NCBI GenBank assembly: GCA_029974635.1 | Contig: JARKQY010000022.1 | Location: 1 to 64,000, forward strand | Direction: 5' to 3' | From: Bacillota bacterium | GTDB lineage: Bacteria > Bacillota > UBA4882 > UBA8346 | Length of the DNA: 64,000 bases | Shown here: positions 9,568 through 17,466 of the stretch, in pieces | Numbering within the stretch: position 1 is the stretch's first letter | Layout: each line of letters opens with the position of its first letter | Program-made: the position numbers and the translations under genes | Notes under the pieces: model-generated | What the model was told of the DNA's origin: nothing | The model's input: only the letters and a program-made list of their open reading frames with translations | The model's database searches: none

Positions 9568-9929
9568 CTACCGAATCCATGCACGACCGCATTTTAGGCA
9601 AGCAGAAAATTCTTTTGAATTAATTCTGCCGCATTGACATTTCCATTCGTTTTCGGAGGGAAATGATTGAAAAAGCGAAGAAAGCTCTCCTTTATTATCA
9701 TTTGCTTTACTTGATAATACATAAATATTTTGATTTATAGAATCTAAATAATTGATAATTTCGGATATGGCCCAAAAGAGAGTGGCGGAAATAATACCCG
9801 AAATTATATATGTTATTCCTGTTACAGTTGAAGATCTGTATTGAGAAAAAAATGAAAATCCAACGTAATTAAACTAACCCATGCGATAAACTTTAAGACT
9901 ACACAAATAGACGGATTTTCGGTGTTCAT
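9568..9929 (-). pseudogene. Frameshifted small membrane protein with C-terminal zinc ribbon
   Basis: AAGGAGG precedes an ATG at 9929. The first frame reads MNTENPSICVVLKFIAWVSL and soon stops, but a second frame taken up near 9856-9866 continues with two hydrophobic segments (TGITYIISGIISATLFWAIS), a polar linker and a C-terminal zinc ribbon CQCG...CLKCGR, ending at 9568. A single indel would restore one protein of about 120 residues. Short two-segment membrane proteins with such a ribbon occur in Bacillota; function unknown. It is either a recent pseudogene or a sequencing error. Confidence 0.7.
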
Positions 9930-10080
9930 TGTAATGGCCTCCTTGATATTTTAGTGTTTATTTCCAATTAAAAATCCATATATGCTATATATTCTGGATT
10001 AAAAACCTCTTGTATTATATATTATTCGTTATTTTTCGACAAAATTACCGTTAAAATTCGACATGACTATAAAAACGTCA

Positions 10081-10106
10081 GAAACGACTCTTATTTAAGT
10101 CGTTTC
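10081..10106 (-). terminator. Likely terminator of the beta-barrel-like gene
   Basis: GAAACGACT at 10081-10089 pairs perfectly with AGTCGTTTC at 10098-10106. Read on the minus strand it lies downstream of the gene ending at 10195, with a short T-run a few bases beyond the stem. Confidence 0.5.
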
Positions 10107-10194
10107 TTATTGCTGCTACTTTATTTTAGCGGCGAGGAAGATTAGGATAATGTCGTTGGTGATGGTGTTTTTTTTGAAAAGGTTTATTGTCTTT

Positions 10195-10761
10195 CTATTG
10201 CTGAAGGGCAAAGATAAATTGCAAATTAACGCCCCGAATAGAGTGATATCCTATTCCGAATCCACTGCCATTTGTCGCATGAAACTGGATACCTCCCGAA
10301 AAGGCCGGAGCAAGCTCGGCTATCGCTCCTTGGTTGTAAGTCCACCCAAGTACATTTGATCGGCTGACTTTCATGTATGTTTGTAAGTACAGACCTATGC
10401 CGCCGTATAGAGAGCATGATTCCGCAAAATCAAGATACCTGAGAACATCTATACCGAAAAGAGCACTTTGATACTTGTTATTAATAATTGTGTAATCGCT
10501 GTGCGGACATGGATAATTATTTAGGCCTGGATATATCCTATAAGCAAATCCCAGCTCGACGCCAAAATCCACATATCTTTTTGTTGCAGAAAAGGTTGGC
10601 ATATCGCCGTTGTAGCCAATGCCCAAATAGCTGTAATTTTCGAATGTGGCTGCGTTTGTTTGCAGGCTGGTTATTAATAATGGGATGATCGTCAATAGGC
10701 TAGCGAAAATAAGGTTTTTGAATGTCAGAGTTCTTTTAAATATTTTGAGTGTTTTAAGCAT
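10195..10761 (-). CDS. Exported beta-barrel-like protein, unknown function
   Basis: 188 residues. A signal peptide is visible (charged start, hydrophobic core FASLLTIIPLLITSL, cleavage near NAA). The mature part has alternating aromatic/glycine strands (YLGIGYNGD, VDFGVELGFAYRIY, SLYGGIGLYLQTYMKV, GFGIGYHSI, VNLQFIFALQ) like a small eight-strand outer-membrane barrel. GGAGG precedes the ATG by seven bases. No named family is recognised. If a true barrel, it implies an outer membrane or another non-classical location; this is inference from strand pattern only. Confidence 0.6.
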   Translation of the reverse strand: MLKTLKIFKRTLTFKNLIFASLLTIIPLLITSLQTNAATFENYSYLGIGYNGDMPTFSATKRYVDFGVELGFAYRIYPGLNNYPCPHSDYTIINNKYQSALFGIDVLRYLDFAESCSLYGGIGLYLQTYMKVSRSNVLGWTYNQGAIAELAPAFSGGIQFHATNGSGFGIGYHSIRGVNLQFIFALQQ

Positions 10762-11140
10762 TACAATTCCTCCTTATTTAGAACAAAATTTATTATACTG
10801 TTTGTGGGCTGTACCACAAGCCCGGACAATTTTTCATTTGTTTATACCATCCTCCTTGTTTTTACAAATCAAAAACGGCTCCTACTCGTTGCCGTCTCGT
10901 GTTGCTGATGCTTCTTCATATTCTTCGATACTTCCGTAATGCTCATCGTTAAATATGCCCTATTTCATGGCAAACTTTTACTAAAAGTAGCCATTATTAC
11001 ATCCCAAAATTAATTCTATTACTTGTCAGACTTTTTGTCCATACTTTCTTTATTTTTACATTTTATCTGAAGTTTTTTTTAATTCCAGACGAAATGTCTA
11101 TTATTATAAAACTACCCAAACAGACATTTAGAGGTTTAAT
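10762..11140. other. AT-rich intergenic stretch
   Basis: No supported gene. A short hairpin, GGGCT with AGCCC around 10804-10820, lies upstream of the minus-strand barrel gene. Weak frames here have no ribosome binding site. It probably holds the barrel gene's promoter. Confidence 0.5.
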
Positions 11141-11233
11141 ATGGGATTTTTAATTTCTAATCCATTATTAAGGGGCTGGCTTTTTGTTACCATATTTTAC
11201 ATTTTGGCAAAGACGAGGAGAGAGGTGGCATGA
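11141..11233 (+). CDS. Possible 30-residue hydrophobic peptide
   Basis: AGAGGTTTAAT precedes an ATG at 11141. The peptide has one hydrophobic stretch (RGWLFVTIFYILA) followed by a basic tail KTRREVA. It could be a small membrane peptide or chance; there is no homology support. It stops shortly before the broken gene at 11273. Confidence 0.25.
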   Translation: MGFLISNPLLRGWLFVTIFYILAKTRREVA

Positions 11234-11272
11234 TAATGTCCAACGCACATTCGACACAAAGGGGTTATCGTG

Positions 11273-11413
11273 ATGAACGAAAATATTGGGGAATCCATTG
11301 ACGTAGTAGCAATTTTCAAGGGTGAGAAGATTAGCCCCATTGCTTTCTCATGGCGGAATCGGCGTTACGACCATGCGGAGGCAAGAGTCAATGCACTGAC
11401 AGACGCATCTTAA
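11273..11413 (+). pseudogene. Broken N-terminus of a small conserved protein
   Basis: 46 codons from an ATG with AAAGGGG upstream. The segment IDVVAIFKGEKISPIAFSW followed by RNRRY resembles the start of small Bacillota proteins with a V-I-A-x-F-K...P..F.W..R.Y pattern. The following residues do not continue that pattern and it stops early, so it looks like a truncated remnant. Assignment is from memory of the pattern only. Confidence 0.35.
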
Positions 11414-11435
11414 TGTGACAAACGCAAGCCTTTAA

Positions 11436-11846
11436 TTATCGGATACTTCGTTCATTTAGATAAACTCCATATTTCTTATCAGTTTGCATAATATGATTAA
11501 TTAGCCAACTTTTTAAAAAATCGAGCATTTCGTCGTTTAAAGATATTTCGTTGGTATGGAAATCCTGAATAAATCCATTGATTTTAGAGATGAATAAAGC
11601 ATGTTCATTTCTATGCGTTTGTAGAGCAGGATAATCATTTTCTTTTAATAATAGCTCTTCATTCGTAAAATGACTTTTCGTATAATCATTTAGTTGATTA
11701 AGGATATTTAAAATGGTCCCTTTACCTGCATTGTTCATTTTTGCATTAAAGACTTGATTTATTATTTCGATTAATTTTTTATGCTGATTGTCAAACTTTT
11801 GAACGTTAACGGTATATTTATCTTCCAGCCATTTGATATATTCCAT
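11436..11846 (-). CDS. Bacteriohemerythrin
   Basis: 136 residues from the ATG at 11846. The complete di-iron ligand set of bacterial hemerythrins is present in the right spacing: H22, H59, E63, H78, H82, H118 and D123. These proteins bind oxygen reversibly and help microaerophiles and anaerobes sense or detoxify it. The ATG is preferred because AAAGGG lies eight bases upstream; a GTG at 11855 would overlap that site. It is a stand-alone gene without a fused sensor domain. Confidence 0.93.
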   Translation of the reverse strand: MEYIKWLEDKYTVNVQKFDNQHKKLIEIINQVFNAKMNNAGKGTILNILNQLNDYTKSHFTNEELLLKENDYPALQTHRNEHALFISKINGFIQDFHTNEISLNDEMLDFLKSWLINHIMQTDKKYGVYLNERSIR

Positions 11847-11902
11847 ATTGGACACCCTTTTACCGATTGATTTACGAATATATTCTTTTTTATGAAGGAT
11901 AC

Positions 11903-12580
11903 CTATTCAACAAAACGGATTTTAGAGGTATCGGGCTCGTGAGGCGTGCCTGAGGACTTCGCGCAGCCTACCAGGACGGCTATGCCGAACTCCCAACCAC
12001 CGGGGAACCCGGCCTTCTGTTTGAAAAAAGCGCCTTTTGGACCGTTAAAGGGGATGGCGGCCATGCCGCAGATAACGCTGCCAAGTCTCAGTGAGGCGGC
12101 GGCCAAGGATATGTTCGCACTGACGATGCCGCTATCCATGTCGGTACCGGGCTGTTTTAGAATAAGGAACATACACGGGGCATTGTAGTACAAGTTGCCG
12201 CCACGGCCCATAAACCGTTCGTAGGCGGATTTGTCCTCGGCCTCGGCAAGTATGCGCATGCCTTCGGCGTCCATTTCCTCGATAAAGGGCTTGTTAGTGA
12301 TGACAATTACCTGCCAGGGCTGACGATTCATGGCGCTGGGCGACTGAACGGCAGCCAGAGCGATTGCATCCAGTTTTTCTTTTTCAGGTAAGCGGCCGTC
12401 ATAGGCGCGACAGGAAAAACGCTGGGCGATAGTGCGGAGAGTCTCGTTCATAGGTTTCATCCTTTCCACTCGGGTTATTTTTTGAGAACCATCATCCGTA
12501 TGTACTGTTTCTGCCATTGCAAATGAAGACAGTGAAAAAAGAATCAAAAATGAGCACACAACCAACAGTATTTTTTTCAT
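11903..12580 (-). CDS. Nitroreductase-family flavoprotein with an N-terminal signal peptide
   Basis: 225 residues. Residues 1-23 form a clear signal peptide (MKKILLVV, hydrophobic core, AMA). From residue 44 the sequence reads like an ordinary cytosolic nitroreductase: TLRTIAQRFSCRAYDG, SPSAMNRQPWQVIVI and the C-terminal GWEFGIAVLVG block. The residues between look like a junction. AAAGG lies nine bases before an internal ATG at 12451, so a cytosolic form could also be made. The export leader uses AT-rich codons while the enzyme part is GC-richer, suggesting fusion or acquisition. FMN/NAD(P)H enzyme by family; substrate unknown. Confidence 0.8.
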   Translation of the reverse strand: MKKILLVVCSFLILFSLSSFAMAETVHTDDGSQKITRVERMKPMNETLRTIAQRFSCRAYDGRLPEKEKLDAIALAAVQSPSAMNRQPWQVIVITNKPFIEEMDAEGMRILAEAEDKSAYERFMGRGGNLYYNAPCMFLILKQPGTDMDSGIVSANISLAAASLRLGSVICGMAAIPFNGPKGAFFKQKAGFPGGWEFGIAVLVGCAKSSGTPHEPDTSKIRFVE

Positions 12581-12619
12581 TGTATTTCTCCCTACATATA
12601 ATCAAATTAAACTAAAAAT

Positions 12620-12649
12620 TTGACAAAGAGTACCAAAATCCTTTAAAAT
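12620..12649 (+). promoter_or_regulatory. Sigma-A-type promoter for fabG
   Basis: TTGACA at 12620-12625 and TAAAAT at 12644-12649, spacer 18. The ribosome binding site AAAGGAG follows at about 12675. Confidence 0.6.
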
Positions 12650-12688
12650 TGTATTAAATTTGAGGTTTTCAAAAAAGGAGAGATTTTA

Positions 12689-13438
12689 ATGAATTTAGGG
12701 CTAAAAGACAAGGTGGCGTTTATTACCGGAAGCGCCCGGGGGCTTGGACGAGCTATTGCAGAAAAAGTGGCCGCGGAAAATGCTAAAGTCATCATCACTG
12801 ATATCAATGAAACAATGGCCATATCAACCGCAGCAGAAATATCCCAAAAATATGGGGTAGAAACCATCGCCCTAAAGCATGACGTTTCTTCGGAAGAGTC
12901 GACGAGGGAAGTGGTGAAGTTAATTATAAATAAGTTTTCCCGGATTGATATTCTGGTCAATAACGCCGGGATAACCAGAGACGCCCGTCTAATGATGATG
13001 AAACAAGAAGATTGGGATCTGGTATTAAAAATAAACTTAACGGGGGCATTTATCTGTACCAAGTTGGTTTCAAAACAGATGTTAAAACAAAACTCGGGAA
13101 GTATTGTGAATATTGCGAGTGTGGTTGGTCTAACGGGGAATATCGGACAAGCCAATTATTCCGCTTCGAAAGCGGGGTTGATTGGCCTGACTAAAACAAC
13201 CGCAAAAGAATTGGCAGAGCGTGGCGTTAATGTGAATGCCATTGCTCCGGGGTTTATTCAATCGGATATGACCCATGTGCTTGCGGAAGAAGTTTCTCAA
13301 AAGCTGTTGTCACAAATTCCGATGAATTTATATGGTAAGCCTGAGGATGTGGCAAATGCAGTTTTATTTTTGGTATCGGATTTGGCGAAATATATAACTG
13401 GCCAGGTGATTAATGTTGATGGCGGAATGGTGATGTAA
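12689..13438 (+). CDS. fabG: 3-oxoacyl-ACP reductase FabG-type short-chain dehydrogenase
   Basis: 249 residues, classical SDR length. NAD(P)-binding TGSARGLG at 13-20, NNAGITRDA from 91, catalytic S144, Y157 and K161 (ANYSASKAG), and the C-terminal VINVDGGMVM. FabG reduces 3-oxoacyl-ACP with NADPH in fatty-acid elongation. It is not next to other fab genes but paired with an amino-acid racemase three bases downstream, so a different keto substrate is possible. AAGGAGAG precedes the ATG. Confidence 0.9.
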   Translation: MNLGLKDKVAFITGSARGLGRAIAEKVAAENAKVIITDINETMAISTAAEISQKYGVETIALKHDVSSEESTREVVKLIINKFSRIDILVNNAGITRDARLMMMKQEDWDLVLKINLTGAFICTKLVSKQMLKQNSGSIVNIASVVGLTGNIGQANYSASKAGLIGLTKTTAKELAERGVNVNAIAPGFIQSDMTHVLAEEVSQKLLSQIPMNLYGKPEDVANAVLFLVSDLAKYITGQVINVDGGMVM

Positions 13439-13441
13439 ATC

Positions 13442-14134
13442 ATGAAAAAACTCGGACTGGTGGGCGGGATTGGCCCGGAATCCACCCTGGAATATTACAA
13501 AGGGATCATCGATGGTTACCGGGTGAGGACAGGCGAAGACAACTATCCTCAATTGATTATCGATAGCTTGAATCTTGCCGAAATCTATTCTTTAGCATCC
13601 AACAAGCAATGGGATGATTTTACGAAGCGGTTTGTAGACTCCGTTAAAAATTTGGCGGCGGGCGGGGCTGAGTTTGCGGCGATGACGGCCAATACCGCCC
13701 ATATCGTATTTGATGAAGTCAGCAGCCAATCCCCGTTGCCCCTTATCAGCATCGTAGCTGAAACATGCAAATACGCCCAGTCAAAAAATTGCAAGAAGGT
13801 CATAATCTTCGGCACCGCCTTCACGATGAGCAGCGGGCTATATTCCAATGCCTTTGCGAAACACGGTATCGATGCCTTTGTCCCTACGGAAGATGAACAA
13901 AAGGCGATTCATAATATCATTTTCCCGAATTTACAGGAGGGCATCGTTTTGCCGGAAGATAAACATACCATGCTGCAGATCGCAAACCGGATCATTTCCG
14001 ATAAAAACGCCGATGCGCTGATTCTGGGCTGTACCGAACTGCCCCTTATAATCCAGGAAGATGATTTGGATGTTTTGATTTTGGACACAACCATGATACA
14101 CATTGATGCCATATTAAATTATATGACTGCATAA
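13442..14134 (+). CDS. Aspartate/glutamate racemase family protein
   Basis: 230 residues. The family signature GLVGGIGPESTLEYY opens the protein; the second catalytic cysteine is present as C197 in LILGCTELPL. The first motif reads MTANTAHIV, so the usual cysteine before NT is alanine (A83). Single-cysteine relatives are known, including broad-specificity racemases and epimerases, so the protein may use a modified mechanism or substrate. It begins three bases after fabG and has little site of its own, suggesting coupling. Confidence 0.85.
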   Translation: MKKLGLVGGIGPESTLEYYKGIIDGYRVRTGEDNYPQLIIDSLNLAEIYSLASNKQWDDFTKRFVDSVKNLAAGGAEFAAMTANTAHIVFDEVSSQSPLPLISIVAETCKYAQSKNCKKVIIFGTAFTMSSGLYSNAFAKHGIDAFVPTEDEQKAIHNIIFPNLQEGIVLPEDKHTMLQIANRIISDKNADALILGCTELPLIIQEDDLDVLILDTTMIHIDAILNYMTA

Positions 14135-14630
14135 AGTGTATGGCAGCAGCTACACATATTAATTAACCTTATTATTTTCAAACAAAACCTTCATATTTCT
14201 AGGAATAGCTTAAGCCATTGATTCATACCCAAAAAGCTTATCTTATGTTGCAGGGTAAAGGGGAACTCTTCCATTGTTTTCCCGATAACAGCAAATCGTC
14301 AATACCGCTTTTCAAATCTTGCAATCGATCGAAAGAATTTGAAATTTATCACTATGTTTTAGTATTTCCTGTTTAAGCGATTCCAGCATTTATTACATTT
14401 CCCGTAAGTTTATTCAAAATATCACATCTAATTTGACAATCATGTCGTCATATAAGAAAATAATTCGCAGTTTTATAAAAAACCTTCTGACCGGGAAAAT
14501 AACAATATGAACGGATTTTTGACAAACCCATTCAATTCCTAACAGGTATTTTTCAAAACCCGTCGAATAAACCACCTAAATAATTATGTTTTGTTGTGAA
14601 CCTGAAACAACGTTGAAGGGGGTCCATTCC
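14135..14630. other. AT-rich intergenic stretch upstream of the Yej operon
   Basis: Holds a possible gene remnant on the minus strand (separate entry) and probably the promoter for the peptide importer. TTGACA boxes occur at about 14434 and at 14519-14524, but neither has a convincing -10 box at standard spacing. Confidence 0.5.
14277..14389 (-). pseudogene. Possible remnant of an iron-sulfur (QueG-like) protein N-terminus
   Basis: From an ATG at 14389 the frame reads MLESLKQEILKHSDKFQILS, then a frameshift leads to IDRLQDLKSGIDDLLLSGK before sense is lost. The pattern recalls N-termini of epoxyqueuosine-reductase-like 4Fe-4S proteins. No iron-sulfur motifs remain. Weak evidence, from pattern memory only. 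Confidence 0.3.
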
Positions 14631-16382
14631 ATGGGAATTTTTAAAAAGAAACTCTTTCTTTTGTTGATATTGGCCGTATCCGTTTGCAGCATAGCCCTGA
14701 CAATTCAAGCGGCTGCTCCGAATAGCGCGCCTTTTGGGGATCCCAAGGCCAAACGGGGCGGGGAGCTAGTTTTGCACACCTCCGAGTTCCCCAAATCATT
14801 CAATTATTACGTTAATGTTGCTGCTGATGTGAGTACTGTTTTTGGTCTGGTATATGATGCTCTAATAGAAGTCCATCCCACCACTTTGGAGTTTCAACCA
14901 TTGGTCGTCAAATCCTGGGAGATTTCCGCCGATAAAAAAACCTTCACCTTAAAAATCGATCCCAGGGCCAAATGGGATGATGGGAAACCGATTACCGCTC
15001 ATGATATAAAATTCACCTATGATCTCATCATGAATACCGAGAACATGACTTCCGTTCATCGAATGTCCCTTAGCCGCTTCGAACCTCCCGTTGTAATCAA
15101 CGAGTCCACCATTAAATTTACCGCTAAAACCATTCATTATAACAATTTTATAACTTTGGCCTCTTTTAATCCTTTGCCAAAACACCTGTTTAGCGGGAAG
15201 AATTTTAATAAAGCTTTCAATATGAAGCTTCCTCCCGGAAGCGGTCCCTATACCCTGAGCGAAGTCAAAGAAGGCCGTTATTTTGTACTGAAACGCCGCA
15301 AGAACTATTGGGCTGATCAGCTTCCCAGCCACCGGGGTATGTATAATTTTGAAACCATTCGATTTAAAATAATGGATACGACGGTTGCTTTCGAAGCCTT
15401 TAAAAAAGGCGACTTTGATATTTTCGATGAAATTTCAGCCAAACGCTGGGTTACCGAAACGAATTCCACTCCTTTCCAGAAAAATTGGATTGTAAAGCAA
15501 AAGATATATAATTATGCGCCGCAAGGTTTTGCGGGATTGGCTTTCAATATGCGTAAAGCGCCCTTCCAAGATATACAAATTCGGGAGGCTGTTTGTCGCT
15601 TGTTGGATCGGAAGTATCTTATTGAAAAAATAATGTACAACGAATACCAACCGTTATCCTCGTATTGGCCCGGGTTATATGGTAACGGGAAAGAAAACGA
15701 TTTAGTTAATTACGATCCTGCTAGGGCAAAACAATTATTGAAAGAAGCCGGATACACGAGATTGGATAAAGAAGGTTATTTAGTAAATCAAAAAGGCAGG
15801 CGGATTGAATTTTCATTGTTATATACAGGTGAGACTTTTGAAAAACATATGACCTATTTTGTAGAAACCTGCAAACAAGCAGGAGTAAAAGTAAATTTGC
15901 AATTGTTATCATGGGCGACTCTTTTGAAAAAAATCGAGGAATATGAATTTGATGCTGTGGTTATGGGTTGGCGAGCTACTCTATTTGATGATCCTGAGCA
16001 GTTATGGCACTCGAAACACATATCTGAACCTGGCGCCAGCAATCTTCCCGGATATAAAAACAAAGCGGTTGACAAGCTAATTGATTCAATGCCGCCTATT
16101 TTTGATGCTGCCAAACGAATTGAAATTACAAAACAAATTGACCATATTATCTTTAAAGAATATCCATATGCTTTATTCTGGGGTGCCAATTATACCAAGA
16201 TATTTTACAAAAACATTTTTGGAATGCCCAAAACCGTTTTCTCCAAATATAGTTCCGGAGATGTGATTTCCTATTGGTGGTATGATCCGGCTAAAGTAAA
16301 ACGTTACGAGGCGGCGTTAAAAAATAATCAAGCCTTACCCAAAGAACCTGTGGAAGTGCATTATGATAAAATTGCCCGGTAA
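14631..16382 (+). CDS. yejA: YejA-type extracellular oligopeptide-binding protein
   Basis: 583 residues from the ATG at 14631, chosen for GAAGGGGGT upstream and the signal peptide that follows (KKKLFLLLILAVSV to QAA). An SBP family 5 fold is indicated by LVVKSWEISADKKTFTLKI and HDIKFTYDLIM. YejA hallmarks are FGDPKAKRGGEL at the mature start and KRRKNYWADQLPSHRGMYNF followed by TVAFEAFKKGDFDI. In enterobacteria the Yej system imports peptides including microcin C. First gene of an operon with the two permeases and two ATPases downstream. No lipobox is seen, so membrane attachment is unclear. Confidence 0.9.
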   Translation: MGIFKKKLFLLLILAVSVCSIALTIQAAAPNSAPFGDPKAKRGGELVLHTSEFPKSFNYYVNVAADVSTVFGLVYDALIEVHPTTLEFQPLVVKSWEISADKKTFTLKIDPRAKWDDGKPITAHDIKFTYDLIMNTENMTSVHRMSLSRFEPPVVINESTIKFTAKTIHYNNFITLASFNPLPKHLFSGKNFNKAFNMKLPPGSGPYTLSEVKEGRYFVLKRRKNYWADQLPSHRGMYNFETIRFKIMDTTVAFEAFKKGDFDIFDEISAKRWVTETNSTPFQKNWIVKQKIYNYAPQGFAGLAFNMRKAPFQDIQIREAVCRLLDRKYLIEKIMYNEYQPLSSYWPGLYGNGKENDLVNYDPARAKQLLKEAGYTRLDKEGYLVNQKGRRIEFSLLYTGETFEKHMTYFVETCKQAGVKVNLQLLSWATLLKKIEEYEFDAVVMGWRATLFDDPEQLWHSKHISEPGASNLPGYKNKAVDKLIDSMPPIFDAAKRIEITKQIDHIIFKEYPYALFWGANYTKIFYKNIFGMPKTVFSKYSSGDVISYWWYDPAKVKRYEAALKNNQALPKEPVEVHYDKIAR

Positions 16383-16418
16383 AGTGTTTTGAAAATATAT
16401 TGGCCTTGGAGATTCTAA

Positions 16419-17450
16419 ATGCGCGCATATTTCATTAAACGGTTTCTATTAATTTTTCCAACGCTTTTCGGGATAACCATCGCCTGTTTTATGATTATGC
16501 AAACCGTTCCGGGAGGGCCGGTGGAGCAGTTTGTCCAAAAGATGAAATATAACGCGCAAATGGGGGAGGGCGGCTCCGGCGGCAGTAATCAATTTCAATC
16601 CGAATTAACCCGGCGGGAGCTCGAAAATATCAAGAAGTATTATGATTTTGACAAACCGATACTGACCCGGTATTTTATCTGGCTGGGCAAACTGGTCCGG
16701 TTTGACCTGGGGGAGTCGTATACCTATGGGAAGCCAGTGATAGATGTCATCAGCAGCCGGATTCCCATCTCCCTGACTTTCGGGTTAATCAGCCTTTTCC
16801 TTACGTATCTGGTTTGCATTCCATTGGGGGTAAAAAAGGCTTTAAACCACGGGGGGACTTTTGACAACTGGAGCAGTATTTTAATCTTTTTCGGTTATTC
16901 CATTCCCGGTTTTGCCCTGGGTGTGTTGTTGATTGTGCTATTCGGCGGCGGGAGCTTTTGGAGCGTGTTTCCCATCGGCGGTCTCGTTTCGGATAATTTT
17001 GAACAATTATCATGGTTTGCCAAGATCCATGATTATGCGGCCCATTTGTTCCTGCCGGTTTTGTGCTATATGATTGGTGGCTTCGCCACCCTGACTTTGC
17101 TTATGAAGAATTCATTGATGGAGCAGTTGAACCAGGACTATATCCGTACCGCTCTCGCCAAAGGACTTTCTTACCATCAGGCGGTTTTTCGCCATGGGTT
17201 GCGCAATGCCCTGATTCCCATCGCTACCAATCTGGGCATGATTATCACCGTTTTTCTTTCCGGTTCCTTTCTGATTGAGAAGGTCTTTACCATTGACGGT
17301 ATCGGCTTGCTGGGTTACCAATCGATTATTAACCGGGATTACCCGGTTGCCCTGGGATTAATCGTTATCTCCAGTTTACTGGCGCTCATCGGCCGGATTT
17401 TATCCGACCTTTGCCTGGTGCTGGTGGATCCCCGGATCCGGTTTCAATAG
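16419..17450 (+). CDS. yejB: YejB-type peptide ABC transporter permease
   Basis: 343 residues with about six membrane segments. Opens with the DppB/OppB-type FIKRFLLIFPTLFGITIACF and the Yej-specific VPGGPVEQFVQKM with a glycine-rich insertion. The cytoplasmic coupling loop is visible as DYIRTALAKGLSYHQAVFRHGLRNALIPI. Forms the channel with YejE. TTGGAGATTCTAA precedes the start. Confidence 0.93.
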   Translation: MRAYFIKRFLLIFPTLFGITIACFMIMQTVPGGPVEQFVQKMKYNAQMGEGGSGGSNQFQSELTRRELENIKKYYDFDKPILTRYFIWLGKLVRFDLGESYTYGKPVIDVISSRIPISLTFGLISLFLTYLVCIPLGVKKALNHGGTFDNWSSILIFFGYSIPGFALGVLLIVLFGGGSFWSVFPIGGLVSDNFEQLSWFAKIHDYAAHLFLPVLCYMIGGFATLTLLMKNSLMEQLNQDYIRTALAKGLSYHQAVFRHGLRNALIPIATNLGMIITVFLSGSFLIEKVFTIDGIGLLGYQSIINRDYPVALGLIVISSLLALIGRILSDLCLVLVDPRIRFQ

Positions 17451-17466
17451 GAGGTATTAGCGCGAG

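Noticed and set aside
10646..10939. 97-codon plus-strand frame overlapping the barrel-like gene start
   Set aside because: No ribosome binding site, antisense to a gene with a signal peptide and strong site, and no coding-like pattern.
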